Shown one piece after another: positions 9,762-15,898 of a stretch of 64,000 nt of DNA. A model generated the notes under the pieces. It did not search any database and was not told the DNA's origin. It saw only the letters and a list, made by a program, of their open reading frames with translations. The translations under genes were made by a program, and so were the position numbers. The DNA is from Clostridium sp. D43t1_170807_H7 (GTDB lineage Bacteria; Bacillota; Clostridia; Clostridiales; Clostridiaceae): assembly GCF_015555905.1 (NCBI RefSeq), contig NZ_JADNLK010000004.1:1-64000 (forward strand), given 5' to 3'. How positions within the stretch are numbered: position 1 is the stretch's first letter; the number at the start of each line of letters is the position of its first letter.

Positions 9762-10151
9762 ATGAATGCCAATAGAAATAGACTTATAGCGCCTAGAAAT
9801 GTTGTAAACACAAAAATGTTATATTCATTTTATATATTAAAGGAATTATCAAAAGGAGAAGTTATATTTGGTAATAAAGTATTAGAAGCATTTAAAGATG
9901 TGTTTCAAAATTCAAACTTACCTTTTCCAGTATCATCAAGTACAATTTATGAAACTTTATATGATCTTGAAAGTAAGGGCTATGTAATAAGCAAATGGAC
10001 AGGCGATGATTTTTTAAACAAACGAAGCAAAAAGATTTATTCTATTACTGACGATGGTGTTTATTATTATAAACATCATATAGCAGATTACATAGATAAT
10101 TTAAAAAAGACTAAAAACACTTTAGATTTAATGATTGAAATGTTAAAATAA
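9762..10151 (+). CDS. PadR-family transcriptional regulator
   Basis: Winged-helix repressor. The recognition region SSSTIYETLYDLESKGYV and the following beta wing with RSKKIYSITDDG are typical of PadR proteins. The C-terminal helix (about 105-129) would mediate dimerisation. Length 129 aa fits the short PadR subgroup with little effector domain. ATG follows AAGGAG by 10 nt. It is divergent from the Gly/Cys repeat gene (143 nt apart), a candidate target. Confidence 0.8.
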   Translation: MNANRNRLIAPRNVVNTKMLYSFYILKELSKGEVIFGNKVLEAFKDVFQNSNLPFPVSSSTIYETLYDLESKGYVISKWTGDDFLNKRSKKIYSITDDGVYYYKHHIADYIDNLKKTKNTLDLMIEMLK

Positions 10152-10154
10152 AGC

Positions 10155-10187
10155 AAAAGATGATGAGTAATATCCATCATCTTTTTT
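10155..10187 (+). terminator. Terminator after the PadR gene (bidirectional)
   Basis: AAAAGATGATG / CATCATCTTTT stem followed by T residues. It also serves the converging gene ending at 10186. Confidence 0.8.
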
Positions 10188-10791
10188 ATTCATGTTCTAT
10201 ATTGCAAATTTCATCTAAAGATTTAAGAATATTTCTATATCCCTCTTTCATTAAACAATCGCTATATAATTCTTTATAACTAATATCATCAATATTTTTA
10301 GATAAAATTTTAAGATAATTATCTCCATAAATCTTTTCTAATACATTCTTATAGGAATTTCGCACAGCAATATTATCTGGCGAACCGCTCTTCCAATAGA
10401 ATTCTACCATTTTAGAGCATTCTTCTAAAACACCATATAGCTGGTAGATATAGCTTAATTCTTTTAAAGAATAATCACTACATAAAGAAGCAACTATTTT
10501 ATGATACTCTTTATAAATAGGTATGGAACTATAAAATCGATACTTTTCCTCCTTTTGCAAATATCTTATGCTTTGATAAATTGCGTTGCAAAAATCTAGT
10601 CTAATAATATTTGCATTAATATATTTTTCCTGACATTTACACTGCTGTTGATAGTTTAAATTTTCTTTTTGGATTCTTTTTTGTTCATTCAAAGAAAATT
10701 TACTTACAAACCAGCTACAAATAGCTCCAATTACCGAGCCTAATACTAATCCTCCAGCTGATATTAAAGCAGTAACAAGTGCAATAGGCAA
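10186..10791 (-). CDS. Single-pass membrane protein of unknown function
   Basis: Not recognised. One N-terminal membrane helix (residues 4-28, glycine-rich) is followed by about 170 residues predicted helical and soluble, rich in Tyr, Lys and Cys. The topology suggests a membrane-anchored cytoplasmic domain. It begins with TTG behind GGAGTGAG. It is divergent from the 10937 gene. Orphan genes of this kind often lie in accessory islands; no paralogue is visible here. Confidence 0.6.
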   Translation of the reverse strand: MPIALVTALISAGGLVLGSVIGAICSWFVSKFSLNEQKRIQKENLNYQQQCKCQEKYINANIIRLDFCNAIYQSIRYLQKEEKYRFYSSIPIYKEYHKIVASLCSDYSLKELSYIYQLYGVLEECSKMVEFYWKSGSPDNIAVRNSYKNVLEKIYGDNYLKILSKNIDDISYKELYSDCLMKEGYRNILKSLDEICNIEHE

Positions 10792-10936
10792 AAAAACTCA
10801 CTCCTTACTCATAATATTAATATTAGTATTATCATTATCAAATAAAATATTATTTTTATAATTTTAATATTTTATATCTATTTTTAAATTTTTGCATAAT
10901 ATATTTATTAATAATAATTTTATAGGAGAGAATATA

Positions 10937-11368
10937 TTGTCATTTGCAATGAATAATTATATTAAGTCATCATATATAAAAAAGATTTCCCTAGAAAAAT
11001 GTATTAAAAACAATAATAAATTAATCCTTTATTTTCTACCTAAAGATTATGAACACTTAAACTTTTCAATGATAATTATTAAAAATACTAAAAATAGAGA
11101 GGAGTTTATTTGCCCATTCACAAAAGAACTCCCAAATACAATAACACTTGATCTAAGCCCTCTTTGTTCTTACTTTACAGATTACGAAGGCTCTATTTTT
11201 ATAAATACTCAAAATAAAATAAATGATACAATATTAATTCCTATACTACCAGAAAAAAGCATAATAAATTTTGAAAATAATTCAAATAGTACAAGTTTTA
11301 AATGGTTTATAAGAATTTTAGATAACGGTGAACTACGTCTATCTAGTATAGTTAATAAAAAACACTAG
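10937..11368 (+). CDS. Unknown protein, TTG start
   Basis: Not recognised. A small soluble protein of about 143 aa with alternating hydrophobic strands (KLILYFLPKDYEHL, TITLDLSPL, FKWFIRIL), suggesting a beta-sandwich-like fold. TTG at 10937 is chosen because AGGAG lies 8 nt upstream. The longer frame from TTG at 10892 has no RBS. It ends at a strong terminator shared with the convergent coiled-coil gene. Confidence 0.6.
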   Translation: MSFAMNNYIKSSYIKKISLEKCIKNNNKLILYFLPKDYEHLNFSMIIIKNTKNREEFICPFTKELPNTITLDLSPLCSYFTDYEGSIFINTQNKINDTILIPILPEKSIINFENNSNSTSFKWFIRILDNGELRLSSIVNKKH

Positions 11369-11390
11369 GGTAACTCCCTAGCGTTTTTTT
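11357..11390 (+). terminator. Bidirectional terminator at 11.37 kb
   Basis: CTAGGG (11365-11370), loop TAACT, CCCTAG (11376-11381), extended by AAC/GTT pairs, then seven T residues. It separates two convergent genes. Confidence 0.8.
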
Positions 11391-11391
11391 A

Positions 11392-12408
11392 TTAACTCTT
11401 CTTTGTATTTGATTGGTTCAAAGTTAACTTTAATTCATATAATTCATCTTTTAATTTACTAATGATATTATTTGCTTCTTTTAACTCTCTAGCATTTATT
11501 TCCTCACATTCTCTTAAAGCTTGATTTTTTTCATTATTAAGCCTTGCTATTTCATCAGCTTTTTCAAGTAAAATCTCTTGTATTTTATTATTTAACTGGT
11601 TGCTATACACTTTATATTCATTCTTTTCTTTTCTCAGATCCGAAATTTCAGCAATATATCTTTCATTATCACTCTTTAGATATTCAAATCTCTGGAACTC
11701 TATTTTAGCCTCGGTTAACTGCGACTCTAATAATTTTATTTTTTCTCTTAGTTCACTATTTTCTTCCTTAACAGCTTTATCCTCTTTAGATATATCAGAA
11801 AGTGATGCTATATGTAATTGCAGGTTTTCAATAACTTTAGACTTTTCATTCAACTCTTTTTCAACAGTAGTTAACGCTAAGTTAACTCTAGTAAAGCTTT
11901 CTTTTGTTTCTTCCAGTTCCTTGCCTTTATTTCTAGTTTCTATTTCATTTTCTTTTATTTTTTTATTTAAAGAACTATTTTCCTCTTGCAACAAGGCTAT
12001 AACTCTATCCTTTTTCTTTATTTCTCCCTTCATTTTTTCTGTACATTTATCTTCTATATATGTAGCCATCTCTAAAGAGTTTACAAAGCATCCCTTTATA
12101 GACTCCATAAGAAAATTAAATCTGTCAATTTCTCCTTTTCTATCTGCAAATTTATCGTTACTTTCAAGCTTAAAAATCTCATATTGATTTAACAATGCTA
12201 CTACCATACTTTCTGCATCATCAAAGTTTGCTTGAAGTGAATTTAATCTTTCTTTTGTAGATTTTTTTAGCTTTAATCCCTTAGTCTCTATCTTATCTCT
12301 ATTTTCCTGAGGCAAATCAAAAGAATTTACTTCGTTCTCTAAAGCTTTTTCACTACTATTTTCAGCTATTATTTCTTGATTTTCATTTATTTTATCATTA
12401 TTTTTCAT
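11392..12408 (-). CDS. Coiled-coil protein with probable ribbon-helix-helix N-terminus
   Basis: 338 aa. Residues about 45-80 (KGLKLKKSTKERLNSL then FDDAESMVVALLNQY) fit the strand-helix-helix pattern of RHH DNA-binding domains. The rest (about 115-335) is an almost continuous coiled coil rich in Glu, Lys, Asn and Leu. DNA-binding head plus long coil, with a palindromic operator between promoter and ATG, is the layout of autoregulated plasmid proteins such as KfrA, though KfrA itself has a different DNA-binding fold. Next to a recombinase this suggests a plasmid or phage maintenance role. The RHH assignment is by eye. Confidence 0.65.
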   Translation of the reverse strand: MKNNDKINENQEIIAENSSEKALENEVNSFDLPQENRDKIETKGLKLKKSTKERLNSLQANFDDAESMVVALLNQYEIFKLESNDKFADRKGEIDRFNFLMESIKGCFVNSLEMATYIEDKCTEKMKGEIKKKDRVIALLQEENSSLNKKIKENEIETRNKGKELEETKESFTRVNLALTTVEKELNEKSKVIENLQLHIASLSDISKEDKAVKEENSELREKIKLLESQLTEAKIEFQRFEYLKSDNERYIAEISDLRKEKNEYKVYSNQLNNKIQEILLEKADEIARLNNEKNQALRECEEINARELKEANNIISKLKDELYELKLTLNQSNTKKS

Positions 12409-12438
12409 ATTCTTAAAACCTCTTTCATTTTAAACCCA

Positions 12439-12473
12439 GTTAACTAAAGTTAACTTAGTTAACTTTAGTTAAC
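12439..12473. promoter_or_regulatory. 35-bp perfect palindromic operator, four GTTAAC cores
   Basis: GTTAACTAAAGTTAAC (12439-12454), TTA, GTTAACTTTAGTTAAC (12458-12473). The halves are exact reverse complements and each contains two GTTAAC, spaced 10, 9 and 10 bp, about one helical turn. It covers the expected transcription start of the coiled-coil gene, so its product or another dimeric regulator probably binds here and represses it. Confidence 0.8.
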
Positions 12474-12484
12474 TTAATAATGCA

Positions 12485-12493
12485 ATTATAACA
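12485..12493 (-). promoter_or_regulatory. Extended -10 promoter of the coiled-coil gene
   Basis: Minus strand TGTTATAAT: a perfect TATAAT (12485-12490) with the TG of an extended -10. No good -35 is seen at the right distance. Predicted start is about 12478, at the edge of the palindromic operator. Confidence 0.6.
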
Positions 12494-12539
12494 TATAAAA
12501 AGTTCAAATTCTATAAAAAAAAGCAATATTACTTTTTTT

Positions 12540-12577
12540 AAAAAACTGCGCACATTCCCGAATGTGCGCAGTTTTTT
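12540..12577. repeat. Palindrome with 18-nt perfect arms in the divergent intergenic region
   Basis: Arms 12540-12557 and 12560-12577 (AAAAAACTGCGCAC... and ...GTGCGCAGTTTTTT) with a 2-nt centre. It resembles a bidirectional terminator but lies between two divergent genes, so it insulates them or is a protein-binding or recombination site. The end half-site TGCGCAGTTTT recurs at 12658-12668 and, with one change, at 12636-12646. Confidence 0.75.
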
Positions 12578-12586
12578 ACCAAACCC

Positions 12587-12615
12587 TTGATTTTAAGCCG
12601 TTTTACTGATATTAT
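12587..12615 (+). promoter_or_regulatory. Promoter of the recombinase region
   Basis: TTGATT (12587-12592), 17-nt spacer, TATTAT (12610-12615), with TGA just upstream of the -10. It reads rightward, about 95 nt ahead of the ORF at 12711. Confidence 0.6.
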
Positions 12616-12635
12616 AAATATATAAAAACGCAAAA

Positions 12636-12668
12636 TACGCAGTTTTAAAATATAAAATGCGCAGTTTT
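12636..12668 (+). repeat. Two iteron-like direct repeats, 22 bp apart
   Basis: TACGCAGTTTT (12636-12646) and TGCGCAGTTTT (12658-12668) are in direct orientation two helical turns apart. A third direct copy is at 12565-12575 and an inverted one at 12542-12552, both inside the 12540 palindrome. They lie in the leader downstream of the promoter. Confidence 0.65.
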
Positions 12669-12710
12669 ATTTTTGGTAAAAATCGATTTGTACGAGAAAG
12701 GAAATTTTAA

Positions 12711-12968
12711 ATGAATTTAAATGATGAGATGATAGAGATGATGAAATTCTACGAATTTTATAAACAAATGAAAGCATATGAAAAAAATAATGAGTTTACT
12801 GAAAAAACTCAAGAAAATATCATCAAAACAGAGGGAGCAAATAATATTTCTAAAAAAATAGCTCAAAAAACAGAGGGAGCAATTTTAAATGATAAAAAAT
12901 TATATAAAAATGATGAAAATATAAAAGAAGAGGGTAAAAAAAAAATTATAAAGCCACAAGACCATTAG
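12711..12968 (+). CDS. Upstream frame of an interrupted tyrosine recombinase
   Basis: 85-codon frame starting with ATG after GAAAGGAAATTTTAA. It is hydrophilic, Lys/Glu/Asn-rich and has two KTEGA peptides. It is not a recognisable core-binding domain. Near its end lies A10 (12936-12945). The recombinase frame (-1 relative to this one) becomes open exactly there, because its preceding in-frame TAA is at 12935-12937. A -1 slip or one extra A would join the two frames into one protein of about 273 aa. It is therefore probably not a separate gene but the N-terminus of the recombinase. Confidence 0.6.
   Translation: MNLNDEMIEMMKFYEFYKQMKAYEKNNEFTEKTQENIIKTEGANNISKKIAQKTEGAILNDKKLYKNDENIKEEGKKKIIKPQDH
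12825..12839 (+). repeat. 15-bp repeat, copy 1 (AAAACAGAGGGAGCA)
   Basis: Further copies are at 12867-12881 (identical) and 13530-13544 (one mismatch). The first two encode KTEGA in the upstream frame. The third overlaps and follows the recombinase stop codon in non-coding DNA, so protein selection alone does not explain it. Confidence 0.6.
12867..12881 (+). repeat. 15-bp repeat, copy 2
   Basis: Identical to 12825-12839 and 42 bp from it, which is four helical turns. Confidence 0.6.
12936..12945 (+). other. A10 homopolymer at the frame junction of the recombinase
   Basis: Ten adenines between codons GGT and ATT of the upstream frame. The -1 frame after it reads NYKATRPLEVEEYETIIKL, a typical start of a recombinase catalytic domain, continuing without a stop through the downstream gene. 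The tract suits transcriptional slippage, -1 ribosomal frameshifting, phase variation or a sequencing indel. Confidence 0.75.
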
Positions 12969-12970
12969 AG

Positions 12971-13531
12971 GTGGAAGAGTATGAAACTATAATTAAACTA
13001 TGTAAGGAAGGTTTTACTTATTTAGATAAAAACACAGGGAGAGAAAAAAAGTTTAGACCAAATTCACCTTTAGCTTTTGCATTAGCACTTCAGGCAACAT
13101 TAGGATTTAGAGCTTCAGATATAGTTAATTTGAAGGTTTCAGATTTTAATAGAAGTAAATTTGCCATTAAGGAAATAAAAACAGGTAAATGGCAAAATAG
13201 AGATTTAAATGATGCAATGTATAATAAATTATTAGAATATGCAGTTAATAATAATTTGGATAAAGATGATTTTATTTATCCTAATAAAGTAAGAAATATG
13301 CAACAGCAATTAAAAATAATTACTGACTATTTAGGTTATAAAAATATTGGTACTCATTCATTTAGAAAACTTTTTGCGCATACACTATATGAAGAATCAG
13401 GACATGATATAGAATTAGTTAGACATGTATTAAATCACTCTGATATAAAAACAACTATGAGATATTTAGGTGTAAGTATGAAGAAGTTAAAAGAAATGAG
13501 CAATAAAATAGATTTCTCTTATGCACTATAA
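12971..13531 (+). CDS. Tyrosine recombinase/integrase catalytic domain
   Basis: Site-specific recombinase. The active-site set is complete: R47 (GFRAS), K70 or K73 (IKTGK), H129-x2-R132 (HSFR), H156 (LNHSD) and nucleophile Y165 (MRYLG). The 186-aa product from GTG at 12971 lacks the N-terminal core-binding domain. In-frame homology (RPLEVEEYE) begins before that GTG, so the true protein probably starts at 12711 with a frameshift at the A10 tract. AGAGGTGG next to the GTG is too close to be a good RBS. The gene may be a plasmid, phage or promoter-inversion recombinase. Confidence 0.82.
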   Translation: MEEYETIIKLCKEGFTYLDKNTGREKKFRPNSPLAFALALQATLGFRASDIVNLKVSDFNRSKFAIKEIKTGKWQNRDLNDAMYNKLLEYAVNNNLDKDDFIYPNKVRNMQQQLKIITDYLGYKNIGTHSFRKLFAHTLYEESGHDIELVRHVLNHSDIKTTMRYLGVSMKKLKEMSNKIDFSYAL

Positions 13532-13544
13532 AACAGATGGAGCA
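13530..13544 (+). repeat. 15-bp repeat, copy 3 (AAAACAGATGGAGCA)
   Basis: One mismatch to the copies at 12825 and 12867. It overlaps the recombinase stop codon and lies upstream of the terminator. Confidence 0.5.
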
Positions 13545-13566
13545 TTCTAAAATTTTTATCTCATAC

Positions 13567-13606
13567 AAAAATACCGTATTATTCAAATATGAATATACGG
13601 TATTTT
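13567..13606 (+). terminator. Bidirectional terminator after the recombinase
   Basis: AAAAATACCGTAT (13567-13579) and ATACGGTATTTTT (13594-13606), with inner ATTC/GAAT pairing. It also ends the coat operon on the minus strand. Confidence 0.8.
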
Positions 13607-13635
13607 TAATATATTAATATAATTAAATAAAACTA

Positions 13636-13884
13636 TTATCCTTGTGAAAGTTGTTGTTTAACTGTAGCAATTTCAGTAGGTGTTGCTTGTTGAGCAGGTA
13701 TATAATATCCCTTTTCTTTAGCTATTTTAAAAAGAGCATATTGACGAATCTCATCTTGATCCCTCATAAGCTGAATTGTAGAACGTAATTCTTCATTTTC
13801 ACATTGAGAGATTATAGTACCATACCCTGATAAACTCGCATTTAAACCAGCTAGATAATCACTTATCATTTCTTTTTCTTGCAT
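13636..13884 (-). CDS. CotF-like spore coat protein
   Basis: 82 aa, ferritin-like helical hairpin of the coat F family (MQEKEMISDYLAGLNASLSGYGTII, then IAKEKGYYIPA). Such proteins sit in the spore coat of clostridia and bacilli. It has a good RBS (AGGAGGATAATAGT) and follows the 61-aa gene by 12 nt. The two are probably halves of one coat F unit encoded separately, in an operon with a Mn-catalase-type protein. Confidence 0.82.
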   Translation of the reverse strand: MQEKEMISDYLAGLNASLSGYGTIISQCENEELRSTIQLMRDQDEIRQYALFKIAKEKGYYIPAQQATPTEIATVKQQLSQG

Positions 13885-13896
13885 ACTATTATCCTC

Positions 13897-14082
13897 CTAT
13901 TCTAAAAAGAACATTAATTTTTCCTTATTAATTTTTGCATCTTGTGCATCTTTAGCCAACATATTTTTTAAGGTTGGATCAGTGCATTGTTTAGAATAAA
14001 ACTCTAACTTTTTTTCAATAGTACAATGAGCTCCAATTAAATGACGTAAATTTTGTAATTCAACTTGATTTAAATTTGCCAT
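13897..14082 (-). CDS. Small coat F-related helical protein
   Basis: 61 aa. One helical region (LRHLIGAHCTIEKKLEFYSKQC) is similar in layout to the N-terminal half of coat F/ferritin-like spore proteins. It lies between the catalase-like gene and the CotF-like gene with short spacers and a GGAGGAATAA RBS, so it belongs to one spore-coat operon. The exact role is unknown. Confidence 0.7.
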   Translation of the reverse strand: MANLNQVELQNLRHLIGAHCTIEKKLEFYSKQCTDPTLKNMLAKDAQDAKINKEKLMFFLE

Positions 14083-14120
14083 TATTTATTCCTCCAATAT
14101 AACAATTTCAATAATTAATA

Positions 14121-14792
14121 TTATCTTCTAGGATTTTCAAATGAAGGTGGTGTTGGATTAGGAGCTTCATGCTTAGGCCCTGGTGTTGATAAATCAAAGT
14201 ATAATTTAGAATCTTCAGTAACTCCAAAATCTTTATTTGAACCACTCTTTTGCACTTTATTTAAAGCTTCTCTAAATAATGCATTATGTGCCTCTTCTCT
14301 ATTAAGTAAAAAATCTATAGTTGCTCTAACTTCTTTATCTTCTATTTGTCTATAAAGGTATTCATAAACAACTTTTGCTCTTTGTTCAGATGCTATATTT
14401 GATAATAAATCTGCAACTAAATCGCCAGTAACAGTTACATAATCAGCAGTCCAAGGAGCTCCTGATGAATTTATAAGTACTGGTGATAATCCACATTGTA
14501 CATGAGTTTGAATTTCACCATTGCAAACTTCATCATTATTAACATCATGACCATTTAATAAATTAATAGTTTGTGCAACCATTTCCATATGGCTTAATTC
14601 TTCAGCTCCGATATCTAAAAATAAATCCTTAATTTCAGGATCCTTTATTCTAAAACTTTGAGAAATATATTGCATTGCTGCTTTAAGCTCACCATTTCCA
14701 CCACCTAATTGTTCTTGCATTAATACTGCATATTGCGGATTAGGTCTTTCAACCTTTACTTCATGCAATAGTTGCTTTTTATGTTCAAACAT
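14121..14792 (-). CDS. Manganese catalase family / CotJC-like coat protein
   Basis: Ferritin-like di-manganese protein. Glutamate/histidine ligands are visible in GELKAAMQYISQ, GAEELSHMEM and REEAHNALF. The family includes true Mn catalases and the Bacillus spore coat protein CotJC. At about 223 aa, with two coat F-type partners downstream, the CotJC-like coat role is favoured, with possible peroxide defence. Start is ATG at 14792 after GGAGGTAAAATA; an upstream ATG at 14810 has no RBS of its own. Confidence 0.85.
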   Translation of the reverse strand: MFEHKKQLLHEVKVERPNPQYAVLMQEQLGGGNGELKAAMQYISQSFRIKDPEIKDLFLDIGAEELSHMEMVAQTINLLNGHDVNNDEVCNGEIQTHVQCGLSPVLINSSGAPWTADYVTVTGDLVADLLSNIASEQRAKVVYEYLYRQIEDKEVRATIDFLLNREEAHNALFREALNKVQKSGSNKDFGVTEDSKLYFDLSTPGPKHEAPNPTPPSFENPRR

Positions 14793-14907
14793 TATTTTAC
14801 CTCCAATCAATTTAATAATTTTATTATTTGAATTTTTAATTGTTAATATTCAAATATTAAATTATTAAAATTTAAAGGAACATATTTTATTTTTTAACCT
14901 ATATAAA

Positions 14908-14942
14908 ATGGACTATATCTAAATTTATAAGATATAATCCAT
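14908..14942 (-). terminator. Terminator of the first molybdenum hydroxylase cluster
   Basis: ATGGAcTATATCT / AGATATAaTCCAT stem with an 9-nt AT loop after the stop at 14957. Confidence 0.65.
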
Positions 14943-14956
14943 CTACACATAAACTA

Positions 14957-15886
14957 TCATTTTCTTTTTAAAGCTGCCAATACCTTTTCACAAGTTACTG
15001 GCAATTCATAAAATCTAACGCCAATAGCATCATAAATTGCATTTAAAATAGCTGGTGCCGTTGGTAACATTGCTGGTTCACCTAACCCCTTTGCACCAAA
15101 AGGTCCAGTAGATTCATTTTCTTCAACAAAATATGATTTTATATTTGGCATATCCATAGAAGTAGGAATAATATAACTAGAGAAATTTGTATTTTTAATT
15201 TTCCCTTTATTTAAATTAATTTCTTCCATAAGAGCATATCCCAATCCCATTAAACATCCACCTTCTACTTGCCCTTCTGCTAAAGTAGGATTAATAATTT
15301 TCCCCGCATCATTAACTGCTATAATTTCTAATATATCTATCTTACCAGTTTCAGTATCTACTATAACAGTAGCTCTTTGAACTCCAAATGTATATGGCCA
15401 ATAAGGGTTTCCTTGCCCATCTTTTTCATTAATTTTTGATGTATTTGCTTTAAAATAACCATCTTCACATGTTGAAATATTATTTTTATTCATATCATGA
15501 AGTATCTTTTTAATCTCATCTGATGAAGATAGTTTTTTTGTTTTATCAATAACGGTATTAATATTATCTCTTAATTTAGCACAAGCATTTAAAACAGCAT
15601 TACCAGTATTATAAGTCTGTCTACTAGCAGCAGCAGTTCCTGAGTCCTTCATGTTATTAGTATTTGTATTAATTACTTTAACTAACTTTTCATCTATATT
15701 CAAAGTTTTAGTAGCAATTTGCCACATTACACTTTTTCCACCAGAACCTACATCTGATACCTCAACATAAATATTAATGGTTCCATTACTTTCTATTTTA
15801 GCTGTTGCTCTTGATTCATCGGGAAATCCATTACCATAACCAGTACCATAAAAAGTTGAGGAATATCCAATACCTTTCTTTTTCAT
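14957..15886 (-). CDS. Molybdopterin subunit, C-terminal part (NdhM-like) of a molybdenum hydroxylase
   Basis: 309 aa, corresponding to the second molybdopterin-binding half of xanthine dehydrogenase-type large subunits. It carries the catalytic glutamate loop GPFGAKGLGE and a GQVEGG motif. It begins at ATG after TAAGGAG, whose TAA is the stop codon of the upstream half. Size and split point match the medium subunit of Eubacterium barkeri nicotinate dehydrogenase (NdhM), where the molybdopterin subunit is also two proteins. The substrate is not determined; neighbours suggest a purine. Confidence 0.82.
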   Translation of the reverse strand: MKKKGIGYSSTFYGTGYGNGFPDESRATAKIESNGTINIYVEVSDVGSGGKSVMWQIATKTLNIDEKLVKVINTNTNNMKDSGTAAASRQTYNTGNAVLNACAKLRDNINTVIDKTKKLSSSDEIKKILHDMNKNNISTCEDGYFKANTSKINEKDGQGNPYWPYTFGVQRATVIVDTETGKIDILEIIAVNDAGKIINPTLAEGQVEGGCLMGLGYALMEEINLNKGKIKNTNFSSYIIPTSMDMPNIKSYFVEENESTGPFGAKGLGEPAMLPTAPAILNAIYDAIGVRFYELPVTCEKVLAALKRK

Positions 15887-15898
15887 TTCAATTACTCC

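Larger units (their letters stand above)
12571..12684. repeat. Inverted repeats flanking the recombinase promoter
   Basis: GTTTTTTACCAAA (12571-12583) and TTTGGTAAAAATC (12672-12684) are reverse complements at 12 of 13 positions, 11 consecutive. They enclose 88 bp holding the promoter of the recombinase genes and two TGCGCAGTTTT-type repeats. Short inverted repeats around a promoter next to a tyrosine recombinase are the form of an invertible promoter. No inversion is shown by the sequence itself. Confidence 0.5.

Noticed and set aside
11600-12187. 195-aa plus-strand ORF
   Set aside because: Shadow of the coiled-coil gene: Ser/Leu/Phe-rich from antisense of Glu/Lys/Asn codons.
12540-12577. 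Ordinary terminator
   Set aside because: No gene ends there; the flanking genes are divergent. Kept as palindrome/repeat.
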